From positions 1 through 51,636 of the forward strand of contig JAUHVR010000026.1 of assembly GCA_030424865.1 (NCBI GenBank): a stretch of 51,636 bases of DNA, in the 5' to 3' direction. Source of the stretch: Alphaproteobacteria bacterium. GTDB taxonomy: Bacteria; Pseudomonadota; Alphaproteobacteria; Rhodobacterales; Rhodobacteraceae. Every line of letters begins with the position of its first letter. Within the stretch, counting starts at the first letter, position 1. Made by a program: the position numbers and the translations under genes. The notes beneath the pieces are model-generated. The model was given only the letters and a program-made list of their open reading frames with translations, did not search any database and was not told where the DNA came from. Below are positions 1 to 8,530 of the stretch, piece by piece.

Positions 1-127
1 GCCGGTCGATCTGGATCTGGACGGGCAGGGGACCTGCGTGGTGATCGGGCCGAACGGCTCCGGCAAGACCTCGCTTCTGACGCTGCTGCACGGCACGGCG
101 CGGCTCAGTTCCGGCAGCATCGACTGG
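1..127. repeat. Terminal overlap: first copy of the 127-bp end repeat
   Basis: Bases 1-127 are identical, base for base, to 51510-51636, the last 127 bases of the window. A direct repeat of exactly this size at both ends of a contig is what a de Bruijn assembler using 127-mers leaves when it closes a circle. Removing one copy joins tupC into one open frame, which supports a circular molecule of 51,509 bp rather than a true duplication. Confidence 0.95.
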
Positions 128-646
128 GCCTGCGGCACCGACGAGGCGCGCCACCATCAGGCCTTTGTCTTTCAGCAGCCGGTCATGCTGCGCCGCACGG
201 TCGAAGACAACATCGCCTACCCGCTGACCCTGCGCGGCACCCCGCGCGCGCAGGCCCGCACGCAGGCTCGCGACTGGGCTGACCGCGTCGGGCTGGGCGC
301 GATGCTGGCCCGGCAGGCCACGGTGCTGTCGGGCGGCGAACGGCAGAAGCTGGCGCTCGCCCGCGCCCTGATCGCCCAGCCGAAATTGCTTTTCCTCGAC
401 GAACCCTGCGCCGCACTGGATGGCCGTGCGACGCGCGAGATCGAAGAGATCCTGAACGAGGCCACCCGCTCTGGCACCCGGCTGATCCTGTCGACGCACG
501 ACATGGGTCAGGCCCGCAGGCTTGCCGACCGGGTGGTCTTTCTCTTGCGCGGACAAGTCCATGAAAGCGGCCCTGCCGCGGACTTTTTTGACCGGCCCCA
601 GACGCCACAGGCGCGGGCCTTCTTGAACGGAGATATCGTAGAATGA
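2..646 (+). CDS. tupC: Tungstate ABC transporter ATP-binding protein TupC (3' part; gene spans the circular junction)
   Basis: This is the energising ATPase of a tungstate importer, on the cytoplasmic face of the TupB permease. The frame is open from base 2 and continues the piece that begins at 51442. Joined across the circle the protein has 237 residues, normal for the family. In that numbering the Walker A motif GPNGSGKT is at about 39-46, a Q-loop FQQP near 80, the signature LSGGERQ at 132-138, Walker B LLFLDEP at 152-158 and the switch histidine in STHD just downstream. The stop overlaps the tupA start by 4 bp, so translation is probably coupled. The tungstate assignment comes from the neighbouring TupA and TupB. 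Confidence 0.93.
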   Translation, partial: PVDLDLDGQGTCVVIGPNGSGKTSLLTLLHGTARLSSGSIDWACGTDEARHHQAFVFQQPVMLRRTVEDNIAYPLTLRGTPRAQARTQARDWADRVGLGAMLARQATVLSGGERQKLALARALIAQPKLLFLDEPCAALDGRATREIEEILNEATRSGTRLILSTHDMGQARRLADRVVFLLRGQVHESGPAADFFDRPQTPQARAFLNGDIVE

Positions 647-1443
647 ATCGAGTGCTTGCGGGCCTCATGGCCCTGATGATCGGCGGCGCGGCGCAGGCTG
701 CCGACGTGATGAAGATGGCCGTCACCACCTCGTTCCATAACTCGGGTCTGGCCGAGGTGCTGCTGCCCGAAATCAAGGCCGACCTGGACCTTGAGGTGCA
801 GCTGCTGGTCGTTGGCACGGGCCAAGCTTTGAAGCTGGGCCGGGCAGGGGACGTGGACGCGATCCTGGTGCATTCGAAAGCGGCGGAAGAGGCCTTTGTG
901 GCCGACGGGTCCGGCACGCACCGGCGTGAAATCATGTACAACGATTTTGTCGTGATCGGCCCTTCGGACGACCCGGCAGGTGTCGCGGGGGCCGCAAGCG
1001 CGGCGCAAGCGCTGCAGATGATCGCCGCCGCGAAACCGCCTTTTGTCAGCCGCGGCGATGACAGCGGCACGCACAAGAAAGAGCTGGCGCTCTGGACCTC
1101 GTCGGGGCAGGGCGTCGACGGGTTCGGCGGCTGGTATCGCGCCGTGGGCGCGGGCATGGGCGCGGCGCTGAACACGGCCTCGGGGATGAACGCCTACATC
1201 CTGTCCGACCGCGCCAGCTGGCTGAACTTCGGCAACAAGGGCGACCTGGCGCTGCTCTTTGCGGGCGACCCGGTGCTCTTCAACCAATACGCCTTTCTGC
1301 CGGTGAACCCCGCCAAGCATCCCCATGCCAAGCAAGAGCTTGCGGCGAAGCTTGAGGGCTGGCTGACCTCGGACCGCGCGGGCGCGTTGATCGATGGCTA
1401 CACCATCGGCGGCGAAACGCTTTTCGTCTTCAACGCGCAGTAA
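643..1443 (+). CDS. tupA: Tungstate-binding periplasmic protein TupA
   Basis: TupA captures tungstate in the periplasm and delivers it to TupB. The 266-residue protein starts with a cleavable signal peptide (about residues 1-20, ending AQAA). The oxyanion-binding segment VTTS is at 27-30 followed by SGL, then VGTGQALKLG at 57-66 and SRGDDSGTHKKE near 136-147; these are hallmarks of TupA/WtpA-type proteins rather than ModA. It is the last gene of tupBCA. Placing a high-affinity tungstate uptake system beside two formate dehydrogenases suggests that tungsten rather than molybdenum is the preferred metal. Selectivity for tungstate over molybdate is inferred from the family. Confidence 0.93.
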   Translation: MNRVLAGLMALMIGGAAQAADVMKMAVTTSFHNSGLAEVLLPEIKADLDLEVQLLVVGTGQALKLGRAGDVDAILVHSKAAEEAFVADGSGTHRREIMYNDFVVIGPSDDPAGVAGAASAAQALQMIAAAKPPFVSRGDDSGTHKKELALWTSSGQGVDGFGGWYRAVGAGMGAALNTASGMNAYILSDRASWLNFGNKGDLALLFAGDPVLFNQYAFLPVNPAKHPHAKQELAAKLEGWLTSDRAGALIDGYTIGGETLFVFNAQ

Positions 1444-1571
1444 GCGCCAAGTGAGGGCGCCCCAAAAAGCGCTCAATATGCTTCTCGGGGATCGGGCAAG
1501 AAAGTCGTGGTTTTGTTGGGCAACAGAGGTCGGCTAAGCGGACCAAGCAGTCATTGGACGGCCATCTGAAT

Positions 1572-2138
1572 TCACTTGGCTACTCTGATGCTCAACAGTG
1601 TTTTTGATAATCTCTTCTGGACGGTGCCTACGCCACTTTGTGCACCGCGAAGCGCGTTGATGTGGGCGGGCCACCCCTTCTGATGATAAAGCAAATCTGC
1701 TGCATCAAGCTCTCCCGCTGAAACCAGATCGGCAATTTCCGGTGCCAAAGCCAAGAGCGAGTTCAAGTTTTCAACTGCGCTTTTCGCATTGGCGAGTTCA
1801 TCTTCGGTCGCAACCTTACTTTTGGAAATTGACCTGTTGGCACGCGCGACTTCAAATTGAAGATTTTCGGCGGTGCTTCTTATCATATAGGAGTTTTCAT
1901 CGTCGGTTGGGTTTGCAAATTCCACAACTGTCCAACCACCGCGCTCAGCTTGAATGCTAGAAACAAAAAAATGGTTCATTTGGCTCGTCATCCGTTCCAA
2001 GGTTTGGAAAGAAGTGAGCAATCGCAACTCAGCAGATGCCTTGGCAGCCAATTCTTTGGCCGTTTCTTGAGCGGCTGCTGGGGACAGAAAGACAAGCAAA
2101 AAGACGCCGAGTACAGGAATGGTCAAAAAAAATCGCAT
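1572..2138 (-). CDS. Secreted hypothetical protein
   Basis: A 188-residue protein of unknown function with a clear signal peptide (hydrophobic stretch at about 5-20, cleavage near AAAQ), so probably periplasmic. The mature part is rich in A, L, E and K with predicted helices (LAAKASAELRLL, ELANAKSAVENLNSLL) and no cysteine. A good ribosome binding site (GGGAGGA) precedes the ATG. The gene has lower G+C than its neighbours and sits convergent to tupA, between the tungstate transporter and the formate dehydrogenase accessory genes, so it is probably a later insertion. I do not recognise the family. Confidence 0.7.
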   Translation of the reverse strand: MRFFLTIPVLGVFLLVFLSPAAAQETAKELAAKASAELRLLTSFQTLERMTSQMNHFFVSSIQAERGGWTVVEFANPTDDENSYMIRSTAENLQFEVARANRSISKSKVATEDELANAKSAVENLNSLLALAPEIADLVSAGELDAADLLYHQKGWPAHINALRGAQSGVGTVQKRLSKTLLSIRVAK

Positions 2139-2376
2139 TTTGGATCCTCCCTACCTCACAGTGCGCCTGCTTCGCACCCTAGGCAAGAAAAAACATTGGC
2201 AATACTTCAAGGTTCACATTGGCCCAAACCTGCCATTTTCTGCCCCGCAGAACAGCATAGCGGTCTTAGTGTAAGAGCTGGCCCTATTCCTTAGGGCGCA
2301 CCTTATAGGTGAGCACTTACTAAATGACTCAATTATAGCAGGAGGCGACGGAAAATCGCAGCTTGGCGCTTTCCGC

Positions 2377-2865
2377 TCAGTGCCCGTGCCCCTCAATATC
2401 CCCGTGAATCGCAAACTGCTCCAGCCCCGCCTCTTGCGGTTCGATCACGCGATAGCTTTCGCGGACGCCGGCCTCGGTCAGTTCGCGGGCGACGGTCAAG
2501 AGCGTGTTGGGATCGTGGTCCTCACACAGGTCCGCCATCTGCGCCAGCTCGTCCTGTGCGACGGGCAGGGCGGCCTCGGCACTGGGCGCGCCGTAGTAGG
2601 TCACGAAGTGATGCGCCAGCATCTGGGCCAGCGTCTCGACCTCACCCGTCTCGACCTCGGTCACGGCCACAAAGGTCACGCGCCCGCCGGTTTCCAGCCC
2701 CAGCCAGCCGTTGGAAAACGCCTGTTTGGCCTTGCCGGCCAGATCGCCCTCGGTCCAGTTCGAAAACTCGAACCCACCCGAGATGCACCATTCGCCGGTG
2801 CGGGCGGGGCTTGCGAAAACCCTTGTATCGCTTTCGTCAAAATGGATGGCACGGGCAAGTTTCAT
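2377..2865 (-). CDS. DUF6505 family protein of the FDH accessory cluster
   Basis: A 162-residue cytoplasmic protein recognised as the DUF6505 type that accompanies FDH3-like formate dehydrogenases in Rhodobacteraceae; its biochemical role is unknown. The start is the ATG at 2865, which overlaps the stop of the upstream DUF4444 gene by 4 bp; the longer open frame upstream only shadows that gene. The C-terminal tail is histidine-rich (GDIEGHGH), which might bind a metal, though this is a guess. It is the last gene of a four-gene overlapping operon DUF6494-Mrp-DUF4444-DUF6505, so a role in enzyme or iron-sulfur assembly is a reasonable inference. Confidence 0.82.
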   Translation of the reverse strand: MKLARAIHFDESDTRVFASPARTGEWCISGGFEFSNWTEGDLAGKAKQAFSNGWLGLETGGRVTFVAVTEVETGEVETLAQMLAHHFVTYYGAPSAEAALPVAQDELAQMADLCEDHDPNTLLTVARELTEAGVRESYRVIEPQEAGLEQFAIHGDIEGHGH

Positions 2866-3551
2866 GAGGCCTCCAGAAGGGTTGTCAGCGGGATCACACG
2901 GGTGCCGGTGCCGTCGCGCACCAGCTTGCCAAAGTCTTCGTCGACACCCATGAAGGTGCCGGTGTCGGTCTCTTCGCCGACGCCATGGGCCAGACCGCGC
3001 CATTCGGCGTGCACCACGCGGTTGCCCTGATCCTCCCACCGGGTGATCCAGTTCAGCGTGTGCCGGGCCCAGGCTTCCAGCAGGGCAGGGGGGGCGACAT
3101 CGGCGCAGCCTTCGGCGTAAAGCGCTGTTTCGTCAGGGGTTTGGCCCATGTCCTCGCTGGGCGGAACCAGCGGCAGGGTAAAGCCCACGACCAGCCAGTC
3201 GGGCACCGCGGCGGGGTCGTCGCCCGAGGCTGCCACCCGGAACCGCCCGCAGGCCGCGCCGTTGATGCGGAGGCCGCCGTCCCAGTCCAGATGCACCGCA
3301 ACCTCGGGCGGGGCCAGCGCGCCAAGGGCGTTCTGCAGGCCGACACCACAGAGCGGCAGCATGGCCATGGCCTGCGCCAGCGGCACCTCGGGGGCAAAGA
3401 CCAGCGCGGCCTGCATTTCGGTCGCGCCCAGCTGATGGCTGACCAGCCCCGCGTCACAGCCAGTGGCCGCCCGCATCACCGCGTGGTCAAAGGCATCGCC
3501 CTGCGCGGCCTCGCCCCACATCAGCGGCGGAAAGGTCGGCGTGTCGCTCAT
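2862..3551 (-). CDS. Lipoate/biotin-protein-ligase-like protein (DUF4444)
   Basis: A 229-residue protein resembling the biotin/lipoate A/B protein ligase fold with a DUF4444-type C-terminal part ([19 protein letters not shown]...), found next to formate dehydrogenase in many alphaproteobacteria. Genuine ligases activate lipoate or biotin as the adenylate and attach it to a lysine; whether this copy keeps that chemistry cannot be judged here, and the usual GxGRxG segment of BirA-type ligases is not evident. It overlaps the upstream ATPase gene and the downstream DUF6505 gene by 4 bp each, implying strict co-expression and perhaps a complex. Confidence 0.82.
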   Translation of the reverse strand: MSDTPTFPPLMWGEAAQGDAFDHAVMRAATGCDAGLVSHQLGATEMQAALVFAPEVPLAQAMAMLPLCGVGLQNALGALAPPEVAVHLDWDGGLRINGAACGRFRVAASGDDPAAVPDWLVVGFTLPLVPPSEDMGQTPDETALYAEGCADVAPPALLEAWARHTLNWITRWEDQGNRVVHAEWRGLAHGVGEETDTGTFMGVDEDFGKLVRDGTGTRVIPLTTLLEAS

Positions 3552-4618
3552 GCCACGCCTTTCGCGACCAGTGCCTGCGCCACGGCGTGGAAGGCCTGCG
3601 CCTGTGCGCTGTCGGGCGCGCTGGCGGTGATCGGCGCGCCCCCGTCCGAGGCCAGCCGGATCTGCAGATCCAGCGGGATCTCGGCCAGCAGGGGCACACC
3701 CAGCTTGGCCGCCTCGGCGGCAACACCGCCATGTCCAAAGACGTGCTCTTCATGGCCGCATTTGGAACAGATATGCGTTGACATGTTTTCCACCATGCCG
3801 ACAATCGGCACCTTCAGCTGGTTGAACATGTCGATGCCCTTGCGCGCGTCCAGCAGCGCCACGTCCTGCGGGGTGCTGACGACAATCGCGCCATCGACCT
3901 GCGCCTTCTGGCTCAGCGTCATCTGCACGTCGCCGGTGCCGGGCGGCAGGTCGACCAGCAGCACATCCAGCGCGCCCCATTGCACCTGCATCATCATCTG
4001 CTGCAGCGCGCCCATCAGCATCGGCCCACGCCAGACCACGGCCTGATCCTCGTTGGTCATCAGCCCGATCGACATCATCGTGACGCCGTGGTTGCGCAGC
4101 GGCAGGATGGTCTTGCCATCGGGGCTGGCGGGGCGGCCAGAGACGCCCAGCATGCGCGGTTGGCTGGGGCCATAGACGTCGGCGTCCAGCAGACCCACGC
4201 GCCGTCCCTGCTGCGCCAGCGCCACGGCCAGATTCGACGACACGGTCGATTTCCCGACCCCGCCCTTGCCGCTGGCAATGGCCAGGATGCGATCAATGCC
4301 GGGGATCTTTTCGGGGCCTTTCGGCGCGGCCGGGCGGCTGGGTTTCAGATCGGGCGGGGCCTTGTCGGAATGCCCGGTCAAAACGATCGAGACCTGATCG
4401 ACGCCGTCCAGCGCCTTCAAGGCCTCTTCGGCCCGCGCCTGAACGGCGGAATAGGCCTGGGCCTGGCTTGGCGCGATTTCCATCACGAACCGCACGGTGC
4501 CCCCGTCGACGTTCAGCGCCCGCATGACGCCCGACGACACGATGTCGCCGCCCGCCGGGTCGGCAATGGTTTTCAGGACCTCAAGAATCTGGTCGCGGCT
4601 GGCCATGACGTCACTCAC
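3548..4618 (-). CDS. apbC: Mrp/NBP35-family iron-sulfur carrier ATPase
   Basis: A 356-residue Mrp/ApbC-type P-loop ATPase that binds and transfers [4Fe-4S] clusters. An N-terminal MIP18-like domain (about 1-90) precedes the deviant Walker A motif [11 protein letters not shown] at 115-125, the [12 protein letters not shown] segment follows, and the cluster-bridging pair is the CSKC motif in the C-terminal third. The frame begins with GTG at 4618, overlapping the DUF6494 stop; the ATG at 4606 is an alternative. Lying inside the FDH accessory operon, it probably loads clusters into the dehydrogenase subunits or the large ferredoxin. Hosts usually carry a chromosomal Mrp too, so this may be a dedicated paralogue. 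Confidence 0.92.
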   Translation of the reverse strand: MSDVMASRDQILEVLKTIADPAGGDIVSSGVMRALNVDGGTVRFVMEIAPSQAQAYSAVQARAEEALKALDGVDQVSIVLTGHSDKAPPDLKPSRPAAPKGPEKIPGIDRILAIASGKGGVGKSTVSSNLAVALAQQGRRVGLLDADVYGPSQPRMLGVSGRPASPDGKTILPLRNHGVTMMSIGLMTNEDQAVVWRGPMLMGALQQMMMQVQWGALDVLLVDLPPGTGDVQMTLSQKAQVDGAIVVSTPQDVALLDARKGIDMFNQLKVPIVGMVENMSTHICSKCGHEEHVFGHGGVAAEAAKLGVPLLAEIPLDLQIRLASDGGAPITASAPDSAQAQAFHAVAQALVAKGVA

Positions 4619-4802
4619 CGCCCGAAATTTCGCCGGTGACCTCGTGGGTCATGCCCAGCTCTTCGATGGTCACCACGGCCTTGACGGCAAATGTCTTGCC
4701 GCCCGTGTCGCCATCGCGCATCGCGGCTTCGATCGCCTGTTGCGAGGTCACTCCGACCTGCTTGAGGAACTTCCGCATGGACATGTTCATTTCGTCGCTC
4801 AT
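4611..4802 (-). CDS. DUF6494 family small protein
   Basis: A 63-residue soluble protein of the DUF6494 type, first gene of the minus-strand accessory operon and directly upstream of the Mrp ATPase gene (8-bp overlap with its GTG start). It is mostly helical at the N terminus ([21 protein letters not shown]) with a beta-rich end ([22 protein letters not shown]). The function is unknown; constant association with FDH3 clusters suggests a structural or maturation role. It is divergent from the cytochrome gene at 4872, leaving 69 bp for both promoters. Confidence 0.82.
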   Translation of the reverse strand: MSDEMNMSMRKFLKQVGVTSQQAIEAAMRDGDTGGKTFAVKAVVTIEELGMTHEVTGEISGGE

Positions 4803-4871
4803 CTGGCTCTCCGGGCTTGGTGTCTTGGCTTAGGATTGACGCATTTGCGGACCCGTGCCTAGGCTGAGGGC

Positions 4872-5621
4872 ATGGGACATATGCGTTTTTTCTGGGCAGT
4901 GCTGGCGATGTGCCTGCTGCCAATGATGGCTTGGGCCGAGGATCGGCTGGTGCGTCTGCAAGCGCCGGACGCGCTGGTTGAGACCGGGTTGCTGAAACAC
5001 ATCCTGCCGCGATTTTCCCTGAAATCTCAGGTACGTGTGCAGATCGTCGGCGTGGGTGAGGCGGCGGACGCGACGCTGGGCGACACCGGCACGCCGCTGT
5101 TTTTCGGCATCGGGCAGACCTGGCATCTTGCGGTTGCGAACCCCGATCATCTGGGCAGCAAACGATTCTCGGACTGGATGGGATCCAAGGTCGGCCAACG
5201 CGCGATCATCGGCTTTGCGCCGGACGGCGAGGCGCTGTTCGGCCCGCCTCAAGAGCAGAAGGTCGCGGTGGTCGAGGTCGATCTGGATGGCGATGCCGTG
5301 TTGGGGCAAGAGGTCTCGCGCCGCGCCTGCGCACGCTGCCACGCGGTCGAGGCCAAGGGCCGGATGGGCGGCATCGGCTCGACCCCCAGTTTCGCGGTGC
5401 TGCGCAGCCTGAACGACTGGGAAGAGCGGTTCTCGGTGTTCTACATCCTGAATCCGCATCCCTCGTTCACGCTGATCGACGAGGTCACCCCGCCGTTCCC
5501 CGCAGACCGCCCGTCGCCCATCGTGCCCATCGAGCTGACGCTGGACGAGCTTGAGGCGGTGCTGGCCTATGTGGGCAGCATGGCGGCCGCCGATCTGGGG
5601 GGCGCGCTGGTCCATCAGTGA
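4872..5621 (+). CDS. Fusion of a TupA-like lobe and a c-type cytochrome
   Basis: A 249-residue exported protein. After a signal peptide (about 4-22, WAEDR), residues 26-80 follow the pattern of TupA's first lobe (TGLLKHILPRF..., VQIVGVGEA...LG) and 86-125 match TupA's C-terminal end (DWMGSKVGQRAI...DGEALF versus WLTSDRAGALI...GGETLF). The central lobe of about 120 residues is absent. A cytochrome c domain follows with the haem motif CARCH at 153-157. The protein is probably a periplasmic electron carrier for the exported formate dehydrogenase, with a vestigial binding-protein half. The ATG at 4881 is an alternative start. Its end overlaps the convergent ferredoxin gene by 7 bp. Confidence 0.82.
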   Translation: MGHMRFFWAVLAMCLLPMMAWAEDRLVRLQAPDALVETGLLKHILPRFSLKSQVRVQIVGVGEAADATLGDTGTPLFFGIGQTWHLAVANPDHLGSKRFSDWMGSKVGQRAIIGFAPDGEALFGPPQEQKVAVVEVDLDGDAVLGQEVSRRACARCHAVEAKGRMGGIGSTPSFAVLRSLNDWEERFSVFYILNPHPSFTLIDEVTPPFPADRPSPIVPIELTLDELEAVLAYVGSMAAADLGGALVHQ

Positions 5622-7558
5622 TCGCGCCGCTTGCTGAGGTAATCCTCGGTCGTGCGCACGCGCGGGCGTTCACCGCCCTGGAACGGGTTGTCATCGGCGT
5701 GGTACTGCGCGTTGACGCGGCAGTTGTCGCACATCTGGATCATGCGGATTTTCTCTTCGGAAAACATCGGGTGATCCTGCAGCTTTTCGGTGATCCGCTC
5801 GACGGTGGATTTCACCCCGAAGAGCGATCCGCAGTCGATGCAGGCAAAGGGCTCTTCCTCGTTCAGGATGCGCTGTTCCAGCGCGGTCTGGGTCAGGTCC
5901 AGACGGGGTTCCAGCGTGATCGCGTCTTCGGGGCAGATGTTGGCGCAGAGGCCGCATTGCAGACAGGCGTCTTCCTGAAAGCGCAGTTGCGGCGCATCGA
6001 CGTTGTCGCCCAGAGCGCCCGAGGGGCAGAGCGACACGCAGCTGAGGCAGAGCGTGCAGGCATCGGTGTCGACCAGCACCGCGCCATAGGGCGCACCGGC
6101 GGGCAGGGGCAGCGCCTCGGTCTCGGGGTGCAGGGCGCGGGCGGCCTGCCGGGTGATCTGGCGGCGGGTGCCCATGGGGCGCACGGGGTTTTCGACCGGG
6201 GCAGGGGCCTCTGCCGCGAACAGGTTGTCTGACAGGGCGTCGGGGTCGGGCGTGTCAAGCAGCGTGACGGCATCACCGCCGATGGCATTGGCCAGCGCGA
6301 TCTGGGCATTGATGGCCTCGCGGTCGGCACCGGGGCCGGGCAGGACGGTGACGCTGGCAAAGCCCGCGGCCAGCGCGGCGACCATCTCGGCATGGCCAAA
6401 GGCGCCGATGGCGCTGATTTCCAGCGGGACAACGTCGGCCGGCAGGCCCCGGCCAAAGCGCGCGGCAAGGCGGATCATCTCGCCCCCATGCGCGTCATGG
6501 GCCAAAAGGCGCGGGGCACTGCCGCCCGCATCCTGATAGGCTTTGGCCAAAGTCTGAACCCGCCGCATGGTCAGATCGACCGGCGGCGCGTCATAGCTGA
6601 TCGCGCCCGACGGGCAGGCCGAGGAACAGGCCCCACAGCCCGCGCAGATCATCGGGTCGACGGTGACGTGATCGCCATCGGGCGTGATCGCCCCGGTGGG
6701 GCACAGGTCCAGACAGCGGGTGCAGCCGGTTTTCTCGGCGCGGGAATGCGCGCAGAGCAGCGGTTCGGTCCGCACGTACAGCGGCTTTTCGAAGACGCCG
6801 GTCAGGTGGGACGCGGCCAGGATCGCGGCCTGCACCCCCGGAGCGTGGGACGGGTCGGCCCGCAGATAGCCTTCGCGTTTTTCATGGGCGGGGAACAGAG
6901 GGTCGCTGCCCCGCAGGTCCAGGATCACGTCGCAATCCGATTGCCCGCCGTCCTGCGGATCGGTCAGCGCAAAGCCGCCGCGCCCGCCGGGCTCGACCAT
7001 CTGCAGGGCGTCGATGACCACCTGGAACTGTCCCAGCGCGCCTTTTGCGCGGCGCAGCTTACCGACAACGACGTCGTAGTCGCGGGTGGCGGGGATGTCG
7101 TCAGGGCTGTCCAGCAGCACCGTCACACCCAGAAAATCCTTGAGCGCCTCGGCCGCCGTGACGGCCACCTCGGCGGGTCCGAGGATCAGGCAAAGCCCCT
7201 CGGACACCACGTCAACCGTCTTTGCTGGGGCGGCCGGCAAGAGCGCCTCGGCCACCAATGCGGACATTTTGGGTAGCGTCGGAGCCTCATCCGCGGTCCA
7301 TCCGGCCCTATCTCGCAGATCCAGCACCGGAGGGGCAGGGCGGTCCAGCTCTTCGGCGAGTGCCTCGAACACCCGTGATTCCTGGGTGCAGCAAAAAATT
7401 GCGTCGCCCCCCTCGATGGCGGCGGCGGCCCGGTCGATCTGGCTGGTGCACAGCGCCCGGCAGGGGGCAGGGACCGTCTGGCCGGTGGCTTGGGCCAGTG
7501 CCGAGGCATCGATGGCCTGCGTGTCCAAACACGTGCATGTTATCAAGGACTTGGCCAT
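5615..7558 (-). CDS. Multi-cluster 4Fe-4S ferredoxin of the FDH cluster
   Basis: A 647-residue soluble polyferredoxin. Two pairs of [4Fe-4S] motifs are visible: CTRCLDLCPTGAI with CAGCGACSSACPSGAI in the middle, and CTLCLSCVSLCPSGAL with CLQCGLCANICPEDAI in the last third. Extra cysteine motifs lie at both ends (CTCLD; CIDCGSLF; CDNCRVNAQYH), which could hold zinc or another cluster. This family is a regular partner of FDH3-type clusters and probably takes part in electron supply during maturation or in formate oxidation; the exact role is not established. The start at 7558 is chosen for its GGGGAGA ribosome binding site; an ATG 39 bp upstream lacks one. Confidence 0.9.
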   Translation of the reverse strand: MAKSLITCTCLDTQAIDASALAQATGQTVPAPCRALCTSQIDRAAAAIEGGDAIFCCTQESRVFEALAEELDRPAPPVLDLRDRAGWTADEAPTLPKMSALVAEALLPAAPAKTVDVVSEGLCLILGPAEVAVTAAEALKDFLGVTVLLDSPDDIPATRDYDVVVGKLRRAKGALGQFQVVIDALQMVEPGGRGGFALTDPQDGGQSDCDVILDLRGSDPLFPAHEKREGYLRADPSHAPGVQAAILAASHLTGVFEKPLYVRTEPLLCAHSRAEKTGCTRCLDLCPTGAITPDGDHVTVDPMICAGCGACSSACPSGAISYDAPPVDLTMRRVQTLAKAYQDAGGSAPRLLAHDAHGGEMIRLAARFGRGLPADVVPLEISAIGAFGHAEMVAALAAGFASVTVLPGPGADREAINAQIALANAIGGDAVTLLDTPDPDALSDNLFAAEAPAPVENPVRPMGTRRQITRQAARALHPETEALPLPAGAPYGAVLVDTDACTLCLSCVSLCPSGALGDNVDAPQLRFQEDACLQCGLCANICPEDAITLEPRLDLTQTALEQRILNEEEPFACIDCGSLFGVKSTVERITEKLQDHPMFSEEKIRMIQMCDNCRVNAQYHADDNPFQGGERPRVRTTEDYLSKRRDH

Positions 7559-7914
7559 GGTTTTCTCCCCTGGAAACTCGGTGTTTTTACGGGGCAAATC
7601 ACCCCGAAGTCGCGAAAAACTAATCTTGATTCCTAAGGTCCTACAACCGGTTTTCCAGAGCGATGGCCGCCCGACGGGTCTGCGAATCGCCGGTGACTCG
7701 CTGGAATTCCGGGCGGGTGATTCGCAAATCGCGCCGGGGGCCTATACCCAACAAGAAAAGTCGGATTAGACATTTCGTCCCTCCGCGCGGGGTGTTTGCG
7801 GGGGTGCTGCCCAAAATGTCCGATATTTGCCAAAGAATGCGGCAGTATACAAAAACTCCTTTCCGTCGGGTCGCTTGCTGGCCAAAGCTGGGGGCCACAG
7901 GAGGATGGCCACCC
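7559..7914. promoter_or_regulatory. Divergent control region of the formate dehydrogenase cluster
   Basis: A 356-bp gap separates the minus-strand ferredoxin gene from the plus-strand DUF3305 operon and so should hold both promoters. The clearest structure is an inverted repeat, TGCGAATC at 7681-7688 and GATTCGCA at 7719-7726, with partial continuation of the arms (CGCCGG against CGGGTG). I see no convincing sigma-54 -24/-12 element. The repeat is a candidate operator for the response regulator at 18394, which is inference from position only. Confidence 0.45.
7681..7726. promoter_or_regulatory. Inverted repeat TGCGAATC-N30-GATTCGCA
   Basis: Two perfect 8-bp arms face each other across 30 bp, centre to centre 38 bp (between 3 and 4 helical turns). 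It lies in the only sizeable intergenic gap of the FDH3 cluster. It may be a pair of binding sites for a dimeric regulator. I did not find the same 8-mer at the other promoters by eye. Confidence 0.4.
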
Positions 7915-8478
7915 TTGATCCGCAACCCGAACATGTATCGCTCGATCCCGATCGGTGTGGTCCTGCGCAAGACGCCGGGCGTCACCCGCTGGGTGCCCTG
8001 GAACTGGACCGCCGCAGCCGTGCTGCCGGGGGCCGGGACCGCGGACTGGCGCGAGCTGCGCCGCGAAGGTGAGGCCATCGAGTACCACGCCGCCACTGTC
8101 GAGATGGAACTGCACGGGGCCGAGACCGAGGCCTATCTGAACGGGCTGAGCGCCGAGATCCCCAGCGTCTTTGTGGTGATGCGCGAGGCGGATGGCGAGA
8201 TCCCGCTGGAGGTGCTGCTTGTGACCGCCTCGCCCTACGAGGCACAGGATTACACCGACAGCGGCGAAGAGATCGTCGAGAAGGTGCCGATGCCCGCCGG
8301 GCTGATTGCCTGGGTCAGGGACTTTGTCGAGGCCTATCACGAGGACGAGGTCTTTGTGAAACGGCGCCGGGACAAGAAGCGGATCGACCTGGTGCAGGAC
8401 GGTATCGGGGATCCGCGGGTTGGCAAGGCCGCCGACATCTATGCCTCGCCTGCTCTGCAACGGAGACGGTTGCAGTGA
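7915..8478 (+). CDS. DUF3305 domain protein of the FDH cluster
   Basis: A 187-residue soluble protein of the DUF3305 family, typically encoded next to DUF3306 and a TorD-type chaperone ahead of FDH3 genes; its function is unknown. The conserved body begins at YRSIPIGVVLRKTPGVTRWVPW and ends in a basic segment (FVKRRRDKKRID). The TTG at 7915 is chosen because AGGAGG (7899-7904) stands 10 bp upstream of it. The in-frame ATG at 7933 is possible but has no ribosome binding site at a proper distance. It opens the plus-strand operon that runs through the structural genes. Confidence 0.8.
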   Translation: MIRNPNMYRSIPIGVVLRKTPGVTRWVPWNWTAAAVLPGAGTADWRELRREGEAIEYHAATVEMELHGAETEAYLNGLSAEIPSVFVVMREADGEIPLEVLLVTASPYEAQDYTDSGEEIVEKVPMPAGLIAWVRDFVEAYHEDEVFVKRRRDKKRIDLVQDGIGDPRVGKAADIYASPALQRRRLQ

Positions 8479-8530
8479 GTATTTTTCGGAAAGATGAAAG
8501 GGCAGGACGCGCCCGGATTGGCGGGCGGTC

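Noticed and set aside
2214-2414. A 66-codon minus-strand frame between the secreted protein and DUF6505
   Set aside because: It overlaps the end of the DUF6505 gene and has no convincing start or composition of a real protein.
7663-7914. N-terminal extension of the DUF3305 frame to 7663
   Set aside because: The extra 84 codons overlap the control region and dyad and do not resemble the family; AGGAGG at 7899 points to a later start.
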